From NCBI GenBank assembly GCA_017458025.1, contig JAFTGG010000122.1, positions 1 to 6,035 of the forward strand: a stretch of DNA of 6,035 bases. Reading direction: 5' to 3'. A program made the position numbers and the translations under genes. A model generated the notes under the pieces. The model ran no database searches. It was given only the letters and a program-made list of their open reading frames with translations, and was not told where the DNA came from. Position 1 is the first letter of the stretch, and each line of letters starts with the position of its first letter. Positions 1-5,965 of the stretch are shown here, piece by piece. The DNA comes from Oscillospiraceae bacterium. Lineage in GTDB: Bacteria > Bacillota > Clostridia > Oscillospirales > Oscillospiraceae.

Positions 1-418
1 CGACGAGCTGCTTGCCGACGGCGAGGCGCTGCGCTTTCTGCAAAAGCCCGCGAGCTGGGAGAACGCCGCCTATCCGATCATCCGTCTGACGCTGCCGAAA
101 TTCGACGTCGTCTCCGATCTCGACCTCATCGAAGGACTGAAAGCCCTCGGCGTCACCGACGTGTTCGACGCGCGGGTCTCGGACTTCACCCCGATGACGC
201 GGGATATGCCCGCGTCTGTGTCCAAAGCGGAGCACGCCGCCCGCGTGACCGTCGACGAGGATGGCGTGGTCGCCGCGGCGTATACGGTGATGGCGGCGAG
301 CGGTGGCGCCATGCCGCCGGAGGACGAGATCGACTTCGTGCTCGACCGCCCGTTCCTCTTTGTCATCACAGGCACGACCGGATTGCCGCTGTTCGTCGGC
401 GTGGTCAATCAGCCGTAA
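1..418 (+). CDS. Serpin (serine protease inhibitor), C-terminal part, 5' truncated
   Basis: The gene enters from outside the window; the first full codon is at base 2 and 138 residues are visible before a TAA stop. Serpins trap target proteases by inserting a cleaved reactive-centre loop into a beta sheet. Visible landmarks are the LPKFDV strand (about 98-115), the VSKAEHAA segment (218-241), the loop hinge EDGVVAAAYT (257-286) and FVLDRPFLFVI (335-367), which fits the classical serpin signature pattern. Counting from the hinge Gly as P15, and independently from the PPE after the loop, puts the scissile bond at Gly-Ala (P1-P1', 305-310). P12-P10 are alanines, as in inhibitory serpins, but P14 and P13 are both Val, where Thr and Glu are common. 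Family assignment is firm. The target protease and any signal peptide cannot be judged because the N-terminus is missing. Confidence 0.93.
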   Translation, partial: DELLADGEALRFLQKPASWENAAYPIIRLTLPKFDVVSDLDLIEGLKALGVTDVFDARVSDFTPMTRDMPASVSKAEHAARVTVDEDGVVAAAYTVMAASGGAMPPEDEIDFVLDRPFLFVITGTTGLPLFVGVVNQP

Positions 419-439
419 AAAGAAAATCAACAAGCTCAT

Positions 440-469
440 GTTTAGGATTTGCTTCGGCGGGACACAATA
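440..469 (+). promoter_or_regulatory. Candidate sigma-F-type promoter for the SpoIIQ-like gene
   Basis: GTTTA at 440-444 fits a -35 of the form GYWTA. It is followed by 15 bases and then GGACACAATA at 460-469, which matches every fixed position of the sigma-F -10 pattern GGNNANANTW as I recall it from Bacillus subtilis. Transcription would begin near 475-477, leaving about 25 nt before the start codon with the Shine-Dalgarno inside. In B. subtilis spoIIQ is a sigma-F gene, so position and gene identity agree. Short degenerate motifs arise by chance, and no transcript data are available. Confidence 0.5.
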
Positions 470-490
470 CCGTCGAAGCAAATCTTTGTT
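446..490 (+). terminator. Hairpin after the serpin gene, likely terminator
   Basis: A perfect 11-bp inverted repeat (446-456 with 474-484) extends inward by four further pairs (457-460 with 470-473, one a G.U pair), giving a 15-bp stem with a 9-nt loop. It is followed by TTTGTT at 485-490. It starts 27 bases after the serpin stop, as a rho-independent terminator would. The U-tract is short and interrupted, so termination may be incomplete. The candidate sigma-F -10 lies in its loop region, so a transcript starting near 475 would not carry the full hairpin. Confidence 0.6.
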
Positions 491-492
491 AC

Positions 493-497
493 GGAGG
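493..497 (+). promoter_or_regulatory. Shine-Dalgarno GGAGG fixing the SpoIIQ-like start
   Basis: GGAGG sits 5 bases before the ATG at 503. It favours that start over an in-frame TTG at 449, which lies inside the hairpin stem and has no comparable ribosome-binding site. Confidence 0.85.
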
Positions 498-502
498 TAA
501 AC

Positions 503-1228
503 ATGAGCAATCCAGGCAGCCGCGGCACGCGGCATTTCTTTGACGGGACGGGCGTCTACATAGCCCTGTTCCTCGTTGTGACGGCGCTCGCCGTCGCGGG
601 CTATTGGACGCTGATCCCTCATTCCACGGTCGACGAGCCGGTCGTCGACGAGACCCCCGCCATTCCCGCTCCCGCGCCGGTGACGCCGATCGCCGCGCCG
701 GAGCCGGAGGCCGAGCCGGATACCCCCACGATGCCGGAGCTGGAGGACGTCGTGCCGGTACAGAGCGCCGTAACGGTCCTGCTGCCGGACGCCGAAACCA
801 TCGACCTGACCCCGACGCCGCCGGCGCTGGTGGTAAAGCCGCTCGTCGGCGAAACGGTGGCGGCGTTCTCGATGGACGAGCTGCGCTACAGCGAGACGAT
901 GGGCGATTGGCGCACGCATGACGGCGTGGACATCGCCGCCGAGCCGGGCACGCAGATCTGCGCCGCCAGCGCGGGCACGGTGCGCGAGATCTATGACGAC
1001 GACCTCATGGGCACGACCGTCGTCCTCTCCCACGACGGCGGCTATGACACGATCTACGCCAATCTCCAGGCGGTTCCGACCGTCGAGGTCGGCGATTACG
1101 TCACCGCCGGACAGGTCATCGGCTCCGTGGGCCGCACGGCGCTGGGCGAATCGGCGCTTGCGCCGCATCTGCATTTCGGCGTCACAAAGGACGGCGAATA
1201 CGTCGACCCCGCGGAATTTTTGAAATAA
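503..1228 (+). CDS. spoIIQ: SpoIIQ-like membrane-anchored M23 peptidase-fold protein
   Basis: 241 residues. A short N-terminal tail, mostly polar with two Arg and no lipobox, is followed by one transmembrane helix (about residues 17-37). Next comes a Pro/Glu/Ala-rich low-complexity linker (about 43-85), a further linker, and a C-terminal M23 (lysostaphin-type) domain from about 125 to the end. The zinc-binding motifs appear intact: HxxxD at His139-Asp143 and HxH at His222-His224, with the family context WRTHDGVDI and PHLHFGV. In sporulating Firmicutes SpoIIQ is made in the forespore and docks with SpoIIIAH across the intermembrane space during engulfment. Bacillus SpoIIQ is known to have a degenerate metal site, while clostridial forms often keep it, so this copy may be a working endopeptidase. 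The linker-plus-M23 architecture and the sigma-F-like promoter support SpoIIQ over a general cell-wall hydrolase, but SpoIIIAH is not in view. The start is chosen from the Shine-Dalgarno at 493-497. Confidence 0.8.
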   Translation: MSNPGSRGTRHFFDGTGVYIALFLVVTALAVAGYWTLIPHSTVDEPVVDETPAIPAPAPVTPIAAPEPEAEPDTPTMPELEDVVPVQSAVTVLLPDAETIDLTPTPPALVVKPLVGETVAAFSMDELRYSETMGDWRTHDGVDIAAEPGTQICAASAGTVREIYDDDLMGTTVVLSHDGGYDTIYANLQAVPTVEVGDYVTAGQVIGSVGRTALGESALAPHLHFGVTKDGEYVDPAEFLK

Positions 1229-1267
1229 ACTGCCGTTTCGCTTGCGCGGCAAACGCAGAATATGCAC

Positions 1268-1292
1268 GCAAGCGCCGACAAGCGGCGCTTGC
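1268..1292 (+). terminator. GC-rich hairpin after the SpoIIQ-like gene, weak terminator candidate
   Basis: A perfect 9-bp stem (GCAAGCGCC at 1268-1276 with GGCGCTTGC at 1284-1292) has a 7-nt loop and lies 40 bases after the stop codon. No U-run follows directly (CTTCGACCC), so intrinsic termination would be inefficient. It could instead protect the 3' end of the mRNA. The rest of 1229-1300 shows nothing else convincing. Confidence 0.35.
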
Positions 1293-1299
1293 CTTCGAC

Positions 1300-1353
1300 C
1301 CATAAATTATTTTAAATTTCCCTATTGACAAAGCAAAACGCGAGTGCTATACT
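1300..1353 (+). promoter_or_regulatory. Strong sigma-A promoter of the T-box/trpXYZ operon
   Basis: The -35 is TTGACA at 1325-1330 (exact consensus), followed by a 17-base spacer and TATACT at 1348-1353 (one base from consensus). Transcription should start near 1360-1361, two or three bases before the first T-box stem. The segment 1300-1320 is almost all A/T in an otherwise GC-rich region. It sits where an UP element (about -60 to -40) would contact the polymerase alpha subunit. A promoter this strong fits a unit controlled by attenuation and not by initiation. Confidence 0.87.
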
Positions 1354-1628
1354 CCGGCTAAACCGATGAGGAAGAGTGAGTAAGCCACACCTCTTTTCCC
1401 AAAGCGAGCCGCGGACGGTGGAAGCGCGGCGGAAAACATGGGGCCGAATGGACTTCCGAGGGCAATCGGAAAGGGTGCCGATGGCAGGGCGGCAGCGCCG
1501 TCTGCGTGAAAGGTCATCCGAGTATGTGCGCCGGGGCAAGGCTCCCCGTCAACAAAGGCCGGCGTATGGTCGTACGCGCCACGGCGTTGACGACCGCACG
1601 CGTAAAGTGGGCGCGCAAGCGTCAAGCC

Positions 1629-1663
1629 GGGTGGCACCGCAGGATAATAAACGATCCTGTCCC
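1629..1663 (+). promoter_or_regulatory. T-box antiterminator
   Basis: GGG (1629-1631) pairs with CCC (1661-1663). The seven-base bulge 1632-1638 begins UGGC, the tRNA acceptor-end binding site. GCAGGAT (1639-1645) then pairs with ATCCTGT (1654-1660), including one G.U, around an 8-nt loop. All of its 3' strand is shared with the terminator, so the two forms are mutually exclusive. Uncharged tRNA-Trp should stabilise this form and allow read-through into the transporter genes. Confidence 0.85.
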
Positions 1664-1694
1664 AGCAAAGAAATTTGCAGGGGCAGGATTTTTT
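1654..1694 (+). terminator. T-box regulatory terminator
   Basis: ATCCTGTCCC (1654-1663) pairs with GGGGCAGGAT (1680-1689), with one G.U. An A-A mismatch follows, then GCAAA/TTTGC (1665-1669, 1674-1678) closes a GAAA loop. Six Ts run from 1689 to 1694. This is the default structure when tRNA-Trp is charged, and it should stop transcription before trpX. Confidence 0.9.
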
Positions 1695-1715
1695 CTGTGC
1701 CCTGCACAGAAAAAA
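1689..1715 (+). repeat. Perfect 12-bp inverted repeat using the terminator U-run
   Basis: TTTTTTCTGTGC (1689-1700) is followed by CCT and then by its exact reverse complement, GCACAGAAAAAA (1704-1715). The left arm contains the six-U tract of the T-box terminator. In read-through transcripts this hairpin would bury the U-run and replace the last part of the terminator tail. Its role is not known from the sequence. Confidence 0.75.
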
Positions 1716-1722
1716 TGTGGAT

Positions 1723-1772
1723 GTGCCAAGCTCTCGCCCCTCCTTCGTCGGGGCAACCGAGGCTTGATGCAC
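1723..1772 (+). other. Imperfect long hairpin in the trpX 5' UTR
   Basis: GTGC-CAAGC (1723-1731) pairs with GCTTG-AT-GCAC (1762-1772). CTC/GAG (1733-1735, 1759-1761) and GCCCC/GGGGC (1736-1740, 1750-1754) continue the stem, separated by small bulges, around a 9-nt loop. No U-run follows, so it is not a terminator. It could affect message stability or shield the leader, but that is inference. Confidence 0.5.
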
Positions 1773-1786
1773 GAGCTCCACGCCTC

Positions 1787-1804
1787 GCGTTCCGCACCGA
1801 ACGC
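1787..1804 (+). other. Short hairpin just before the trpX ribosome-binding site
   Basis: GCGTTC (1787-1792) pairs with GAACGC (1799-1804) around a 6-nt loop, ending about 9 bases before the AAGGAAGG ribosome-binding region (1813-1820). It leaves the Shine-Dalgarno free. A 6-bp stem can arise by chance in GC-rich DNA. Confidence 0.35.
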
Positions 1805-1827
1805 AATCAAGAAAGGAAGGTTCCAGA

Positions 1828-2835
1828 ATGAAAAAGCTCGTTTCTCTCGTCCTCGCACTCGCGCTCGCGCTCTCCCTCGCCGCCTGCGGCAGCAGCGGCA
1901 CAAGCGCCGTCACCTACAAGATCGGCATCTGCAACTACGTCGACCACGCGTCGCTCAACCAGATCGTCGACAACATTCAGTCGTCCCTCGCCGCCGCGGA
2001 CGGCATCAACTTTGAGATCGACTATGAAAACTGCAACGCCGACGCGGCGGTCATGAACCAGATCATCGCGAACTTCATCGCCGACGGCGTGGACCTGATG
2101 GTCGGCGTGGCGACGCCGGTCGCTATGGCGATGCAGGCCGCCACCGAGGACAATCAGATCCCCGTCGTGTTCGCCGCCGTCTCCGACCCGCTGGCGGTCG
2201 ACCTCGTCGACTCCCTCGACGCGCCGGGCGCGAACATCACCGGCACGAGCGACTACCTGAACACCAACGCCATTCTCGACCTCATCTTCGCCGCGAACCC
2301 CGACGCTGCCAAGATCGGCCTGCTCTACGACATGGGCCAGGATGCCTCCACCGGCGCGATCAACGACGCGAAGGCGTACCTCGACGCGAAGGGCGTGCCC
2401 TACGTCGAGCGCACCGCCACCTCGGCGGCGGAGGTCCAGCTCGCCGCGCAGGCGCTGGTCAGCGACGGCGTGGACGCCGTGTTCACCCCGACCGACAACA
2501 CGATCATGGAGTCGGAGCTCGCGATCTACGAGACCTTCGCCGAGGCGGGCATCCCGCACTACGCGGGCGCGGACAGCTTCGCGCTGAACGGCGCGTTCCT
2601 CGGCTACGGCGTCGACTACGCGAACCTCGGTACGGCGACGGCGTACATGATTTACGACATTCTCGCGAACGGCGCGGACCCCGCGGCAACACCGGTCATG
2701 ACCTTCGACAACGGCATCGCCACCGTCAACACCGAGACCTGCGCCGCCGTCGGCTTCGATTACGACGACATCGCGGCGAAGTTCGCGCCCTACTGCACGC
2801 AGATCGTCCCCATCGCCACGGCCGAAAGCTTTTAA
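1828..2835 (+). CDS. trpX: ABC importer substrate-binding lipoprotein, predicted tryptophan-specific
   Basis: 335 residues in the ABC_sub_bind (PF04392-type) family of extracellular binding proteins, near the usual length. Residues 1-19 form a lipoprotein signal: two Lys, a Leu/Ala core, then the lipobox LAAC with Cys20 as the acylated residue, and a Gly/Ser-rich linker. The mature protein shows family signatures KIGICNYVDH (31-40) and ATPVAM...IPVVFAAVSDP (95-121), with PGANITGTSDYL after it (133-144). It would capture ligand outside the membrane and deliver it to the permease encoded downstream. Family alone does not give the ligand. Tryptophan is inferred from the UGG T-box upstream and from the known pattern of T-box(Trp)-linked trpXYZ operons in Firmicutes. 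The Shine-Dalgarno AGGAAGG ends 7 bases before the ATG. TAA stop, 30 bases before the permease gene. Confidence 0.87.
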   Translation: MKKLVSLVLALALALSLAACGSSGTSAVTYKIGICNYVDHASLNQIVDNIQSSLAAADGINFEIDYENCNADAAVMNQIIANFIADGVDLMVGVATPVAMAMQAATEDNQIPVVFAAVSDPLAVDLVDSLDAPGANITGTSDYLNTNAILDLIFAANPDAAKIGLLYDMGQDASTGAINDAKAYLDAKGVPYVERTATSAAEVQLAAQALVSDGVDAVFTPTDNTIMESELAIYETFAEAGIPHYAGADSFALNGAFLGYGVDYANLGTATAYMIYDILANGADPAATPVMTFDNGIATVNTETCAAVGFDYDDIAAKFAPYCTQIVPIATAESF

Positions 2836-2865
2836 ACGATATTTTGCCAAAGAAGCGGAACTGCT

Positions 2866-3777
2866 ATGATATCCATCCTTCAAACCGCTCTGGAACTCGG
2901 CCTCATCGGCTCGCTGACCGTTCTCGCGCTGTTCCTGAGCTACACGATGCTCAATGTTTGCGACCTTTCCACCGACGGCTGCTTCACTTTGGGGGCGGCC
3001 GTCGGCGCGGTCGTCGCGATCGCCGGACATCCGTACTTATCCCTCCCCGCCGCCATGTGCGCGGGCGTGCTTTCGGGCTTCGTCACCGCCGTTTTGCAGA
3101 CGAAGATGGGCATCGACAGCCTCCTGAGCGGCATCATCGTCAACACGGGGCTGTACTCCATCAACATCGCGGTCATGGGCGGCTCGTCGCTGCTCAACAT
3201 GAACAAGACCGAAACCGTATTCACGGCGCTCAAGGACGCGTTATCCGAAACGGCTTTCGCGGGCGCGCACAAGACCGTCGTCGCGCTCGCCGCCGTGACG
3301 CTGGTCATTGTGTTTTTGGCGCTGTTCCTGCGCACGAAGCTCGGCCTTGCCATTCGCGCGACGGGCGACAACCCGGACATGGTGCGCTCGTCGTCCATCA
3401 ACCCCGCGTTCACGACCATCGTCGGCCTGTGCGTCTCGAACGCGTTCACGGCGCTCTCCGGCTGCCTGCTCGCGCAGTCGCAGAAGTCGGTCAGCATCGA
3501 CATCGGCTCCGGCATGGTGACCATCGCGCTGGCGTCGCTGCTCATCGGGCGCGCGTTCGCGCCGCGCGGCGGTATTCCCATCCGCGCCGTCGGCGCGGTC
3601 GTCGGCGCTGTCGTGTTCCGCTTTGTCTACGCCGTCGCGCTGCGCTTCAATATGCCGGCGTTCATGCTCAAGCTTGTGTCGTCGGTCATCGTCATCATCG
3701 CCATCGCGGGGCCGTACCTCAAATCGCGCTATCCCGAGCTGCACCGGCGCATGACCCACGGAAAGGAGGCGCGGTAA
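2866..3777 (+). CDS. trpY: ABC importer permease, predicted tryptophan-specific
   Basis: 303 residues, very hydrophobic, in the branched-chain/ribose-type permease superfamily (BPD_transp_2). About eight or nine membrane segments can be read: near residues 5-27, 38-54, 58-77, 84-105, 137-155, 181-204, 217-230, 238-256 and 267-283. The cytoplasmic stretch LRTKLGLAIRATGDNP (155-170) is the coupling-loop motif that contacts the ATPase, and the C-terminus is basic. It forms the membrane channel of the importer. The ribosome-binding site is poor (GCGGAA at 2855-2860), so translation may depend on ribosomes finishing trpX 30 bases upstream. Its last codons contain the Shine-Dalgarno of the ATPase gene. 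Family assignment is secure; substrate rests on context. Confidence 0.9.
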   Translation: MISILQTALELGLIGSLTVLALFLSYTMLNVCDLSTDGCFTLGAAVGAVVAIAGHPYLSLPAAMCAGVLSGFVTAVLQTKMGIDSLLSGIIVNTGLYSINIAVMGGSSLLNMNKTETVFTALKDALSETAFAGAHKTVVALAAVTLVIVFLALFLRTKLGLAIRATGDNPDMVRSSSINPAFTTIVGLCVSNAFTALSGCLLAQSQKSVSIDIGSGMVTIALASLLIGRAFAPRGGIPIRAVGAVVGAVVFRFVYAVALRFNMPAFMLKLVSSVIVIIAIAGPYLKSRYPELHRRMTHGKEAR

Positions 3778-3778
3778 G

Positions 3779-4564
3779 ATGCTGACCATCCGGCGTATCT
3801 CCAAGACCTTCAACCCCGGCACCGTCAACGCCAAGACCGCGCTGCGCGGCCTGTCGCTCGAAGTCGCGGACGGCGACTTCGTCTCCATCATCGGCGCGAA
3901 CGGCGCGGGCAAGTCCACGCTGTTCAACGCCATCGCGGGCAGCTTTTTCACCGACAGCGGCTCCATCGTCCTCGGCGGCGAGGATATCACCCTCGCGCCG
4001 GAGTACGTCCGCGCGAAGAGCATCGGGCGGCTGTTCCAGGACCCGATGCGCGGCAGCGCGCCTGGCATGACCATCGAGGAAAACCTGGCCCTCGCGGCGG
4101 GCAGGGGCGGCTGGCTCAGCCATGTGTCGAAAGCCGACAAGGCCGCGTTCCGCGACCGGCTCGCGCTGCTCGGCATGGGGCTCGAGGACCGCATGCAGCA
4201 GCCCGTGGGCCTGCTCTCCGGCGGCCAGCGTCAGGCGCTGACGCTGATGATGGCGACCATCAATCCGCCGAAGCTGCTCTTGCTCGACGAGCACACGGCG
4301 GCGCTCGATCCCGCCACCGCGGAAAAGGTGCTCTCGCTGACGAAGGACATCGTCGAAAGCAACCGCCTCACCTGCCTGATGGTGACGCACAACATGCAGT
4401 CGGCGCTGGACCTCGGCAACCGCACGCTGATGATGGACCAGGGCGATATCATCTACGACGTCGCGGGCGCGGAGCGCGAAAAGCTTCAGGTTTCCGACCT
4501 GCTCGTGCTTTTCAGGGAAGCCGCGGGCAAGAATCTCGACAACGACAGAATGCTGCTGTCCTGA
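3779..4564 (+). CDS. trpZ: ABC importer ATPase, predicted tryptophan-specific
   Basis: 261 residues, a single complete nucleotide-binding domain. Walker A is GANGAGKST (39-47), the Q-loop Gln is residue 87, the signature LSGGQ is 146-150, Walker B is LLLLDE ending at Glu171, the D-loop is AALD (174-177) and the switch His is residue 204. All catalytic elements are present, so it should power import by ATP hydrolysis. The gene begins one base after the permease stop, with AAAGGAGG (3762-3769) inside the end of the permease gene, so the two are tightly coupled. Only one ATPase is encoded, as expected for this importer type. TGA stop, directly followed by the operon terminator. Confidence 0.93.
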   Translation: MLTIRRISKTFNPGTVNAKTALRGLSLEVADGDFVSIIGANGAGKSTLFNAIAGSFFTDSGSIVLGGEDITLAPEYVRAKSIGRLFQDPMRGSAPGMTIEENLALAAGRGGWLSHVSKADKAAFRDRLALLGMGLEDRMQQPVGLLSGGQRQALTLMMATINPPKLLLLDEHTAALDPATAEKVLSLTKDIVESNRLTCLMVTHNMQSALDLGNRTLMMDQGDIIYDVAGAEREKLQVSDLLVLFREAAGKNLDNDRMLLS

Positions 4565-4567
4565 ACG

Positions 4568-4599
4568 AAAAAGCTCCCGCCGTCTGGCGGGAGCTTTTT
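4568..4599. terminator. Bidirectional rho-independent terminator
   Basis: AAAAAGCTCCCGCC (4568-4581) and GGCGGGAGCTTTTT (4586-4599) form a perfect 14-bp stem with a GTCT loop. An A-run on the left and a T-run on the right give a U-tail in either direction. It begins 3 bases after the trpZ stop and ends 4 bases before the stop codon of the convergent MATE gene, so one element serves both. Confidence 0.95.
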
Positions 4600-4603
4600 G
4601 TCA

Positions 4604-5965
4604 TCATTCGGTTTCCGCGAACCGCTCGTTCATCATTCGCATCGTCCGCCGCAGGAACACGACGGAGAGCGCGAGCGACATGATCTCCGCGATGGGGAAC
4701 GCGAGCCAGACCAGCTCCAGCCGCCGCGTCAGGCTCAGCAGATACGCCGCCGGCAGCAGCACGACCATCTGGCGGCAGATGGAGACGATGAGCGAGTGCA
4801 TCGGGTTGCCGATGGCCTGACAGACCGAGCCGGCGATGATGCAGAAGCCCGCGAACAGGTAGCTCGTCGCGATGATGCGGAACGCCGGCACGCCGTCGCG
4901 GAGCATCGCCGCGTCCGCGTCGAAAATGCGCAGCAGTTGCGCGGGGAACAGCTCGAAAAGCAGCATGCCGAAAAGCATGATGCCCACCGCCGCGTACACG
5001 GACAGGCGGATGGTCTTTTTCACGCGGTCGGGCCGCCGCGCGCCGAAGTTGTAGGAGATGATCGGCACCATGCCGTTGTTGAGGCCGAAAATCGGCATGA
5101 AGATGAAGCTCTGGAGCTTGAAATACGCGCCGTAGACCGCCGTCGCGACGGTGGAGAACGTCAGCAGGATCTGGTTCAGCCCGAACACCAGCAGCGAATT
5201 GACCGACTGCATCAGGATCGACGGAAAGCCGATCTTGTAGACCTCGGCGACGATCTCTCGGTGAAGCCGCATCTCGGCGAGCTTCAAATGGATATCGGGG
5301 TTGCGTTTGAGATTGATGAACAGGCCCATGACCGCCGCGACGATCTGGCCGAGCACCGTCGCGATCGCCGCGCCGCGGACGCCCATCGCGGGAAACCCGA
5401 AGTAGCCGAAAATCAGGATCGGGTCCATGATGATGTTGATGACCGCGCCCGACACCTGCGTCACCATCGAGAGCGTCGTGCGCCCCGTCGCCTGCAAAAA
5501 GCGCTCGAAGCAGAATTGATAGAAGATGCCCACGGAGAAGCCGAGGCAGATCGTGCAGTACACCGTGCCCGCCTCGATGATGCCCGCGACGTCGGTCTGC
5601 GCGCGGAAAAACGGCCCCGACAGCGTGAAGCCGACGACCGCGAACACCGCCGCGCACAGCAGGAACAGCACCATGCCCGTGTTCGCCACGCGGTCGGCCA
5701 TATCCTGCCGCCGCTCGCCCAGCGAGCGCGAGATGAGCGCGTTGACGCCGAGGCCCGTGCCGCCGCCGAGGCCGATCATCAGCGCTTGCAGCGGGAACGC
5801 CAGCGACAGCGCGTTGAACGCTTCCTGCGACACGCGGGAGACGAAGTAGCTGTCCACCACATTATATAATGCCTGCAGCAGCATCGAGATCATCATCGGG
5901 ATCGCCATGCTCGCGAGCAGCTTGCCCTCGGGGAGGGTGCCCATTTTGTTTTCTTTGGTTTCCAT
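4604..5965 (-). CDS. MATE-family multidrug/cation antiporter
   Basis: 453 residues, normal length for the MATE (multi antimicrobial extrusion) family, with about 12 membrane segments in two homologous halves. Landmarks are the N-terminal AIPMMISMLLQALYNVVDSYFV (21-42), QATGR (158-162), INIIMDPILIFG (176-187), FGLNNGMVPIISYNFGAR (293-310) opening the second-half repeat, and QAIGNP (383-388). Such proteins export cationic drugs or metabolites in exchange for Na+ or H+; the substrate cannot be read from sequence. The sequence style resembles the MepA/NorM-like bacterial branch. The ATG overlaps the stop of the upstream prfB-like gene as TAATG. The best Shine-Dalgarno (GGGGAG, 5977-5982) is 11 bases away and inside that gene, so translational coupling is likely. 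An in-frame Met8 (5942-5944) is a weaker alternative start. TGA stop. Confidence 0.93.
   Translation of the reverse strand: METKENKMGTLPEGKLLASMAIPMMISMLLQALYNVVDSYFVSRVSQEAFNALSLAFPLQALMIGLGGGTGLGVNALISRSLGERRQDMADRVANTGMVLFLLCAAVFAVVGFTLSGPFFRAQTDVAGIIEAGTVYCTICLGFSVGIFYQFCFERFLQATGRTTLSMVTQVSGAVINIIMDPILIFGYFGFPAMGVRGAAIATVLGQIVAAVMGLFINLKRNPDIHLKLAEMRLHREIVAEVYKIGFPSILMQSVNSLLVFGLNQILLTFSTVATAVYGAYFKLQSFIFMPIFGLNNGMVPIISYNFGARRPDRVKKTIRLSVYAAVGIMLFGMLLFELFPAQLLRIFDADAAMLRDGVPAFRIIATSYLFAGFCIIAGSVCQAIGNPMHSLIVSICRQMVVLLPAAYLLSLTRRLELVWLAFPIAEIMSLALSVVFLRRTMRMMNERFAETE

Larger units (their letters stand above)
1361..1694 (+). promoter_or_regulatory. T-box riboswitch leader, tryptophan specificity (UGG specifier)
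   Basis: The leader senses uncharged tRNA by pairing with its anticodon and its 3' end. Stem I closes with CCGAT (1363-1367) against ATCGG (1465-1469), then GGAAG (1370-1374) against CTTCC (1453-1457). AGTGA at 1375-1379 faces the specifier segment GAA-UGG-A, with UGG at 1449-1451, the tryptophan codon, followed by the usual purine. The distal arm has CCGCG/CGCGG (1409-1413, 1425-1429) around a GGTGGAAG-type conserved loop. A plausible stem II lies near 1483-1507, and a 6-bp stem (1587-1592 with 1620-1625) could be stem III. The T-box core is at 1624-1640 (AA, then GGGTGGCACCGC). The bulge UGGC (1632-1635) would pair with a tRNA ending in GCCA, which fits the G discriminator usual for bacterial tRNA-Trp. 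The exact fold of 1470-1620 was not computed. Confidence 0.93.

Noticed and set aside
449..502. Upstream TTG start giving the SpoIIQ-like protein 18 more residues
   Set aside because: It lies inside the terminator stem, upstream of the expected transcript start and without a Shine-Dalgarno. ATG at 503 has GGAGG 5 bases upstream and leads straight into a typical N-terminus.
1231..1255. Small inverted repeats (TGCCG/CGGCA, CGTTT/AAACG) right after the SpoIIQ-like stop
   Set aside because: The two pairings are short and compete with each other, loops are large and no U-run follows, so neither is supported as a terminator.
1376..2015. Possible leader peptide or small genes within the T-box leader
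   Set aside because: The frames lack ribosome-binding sites and cross the conserved riboswitch stems and terminator. Regulation is explained by the T-box without a translated attenuator.
1807..3030. Long minus-strand open frame of about 407 residues opposite trpX
   Set aside because: Its Arg/Asp/Val-rich, low-complexity product resembles no protein family, and it mirrors the GC-rich third positions of the well-supported lipoprotein gene on the other strand.
2844..3785. Alternative 313-residue frame overlapping the permease gene
   Set aside because: Its Arg/His-rich product is typical of an out-of-frame reading. The overlapping 303-residue frame shows clear membrane segments and the permease coupling motif.
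4598..5869. Long plus-strand open frame of about 423 residues opposite the MATE gene
   Set aside because: The His/Arg/Asp/Glu-rich product has no recognisable domain. The minus strand encodes a complete MATE protein with all family landmarks, so this is an antisense shadow.
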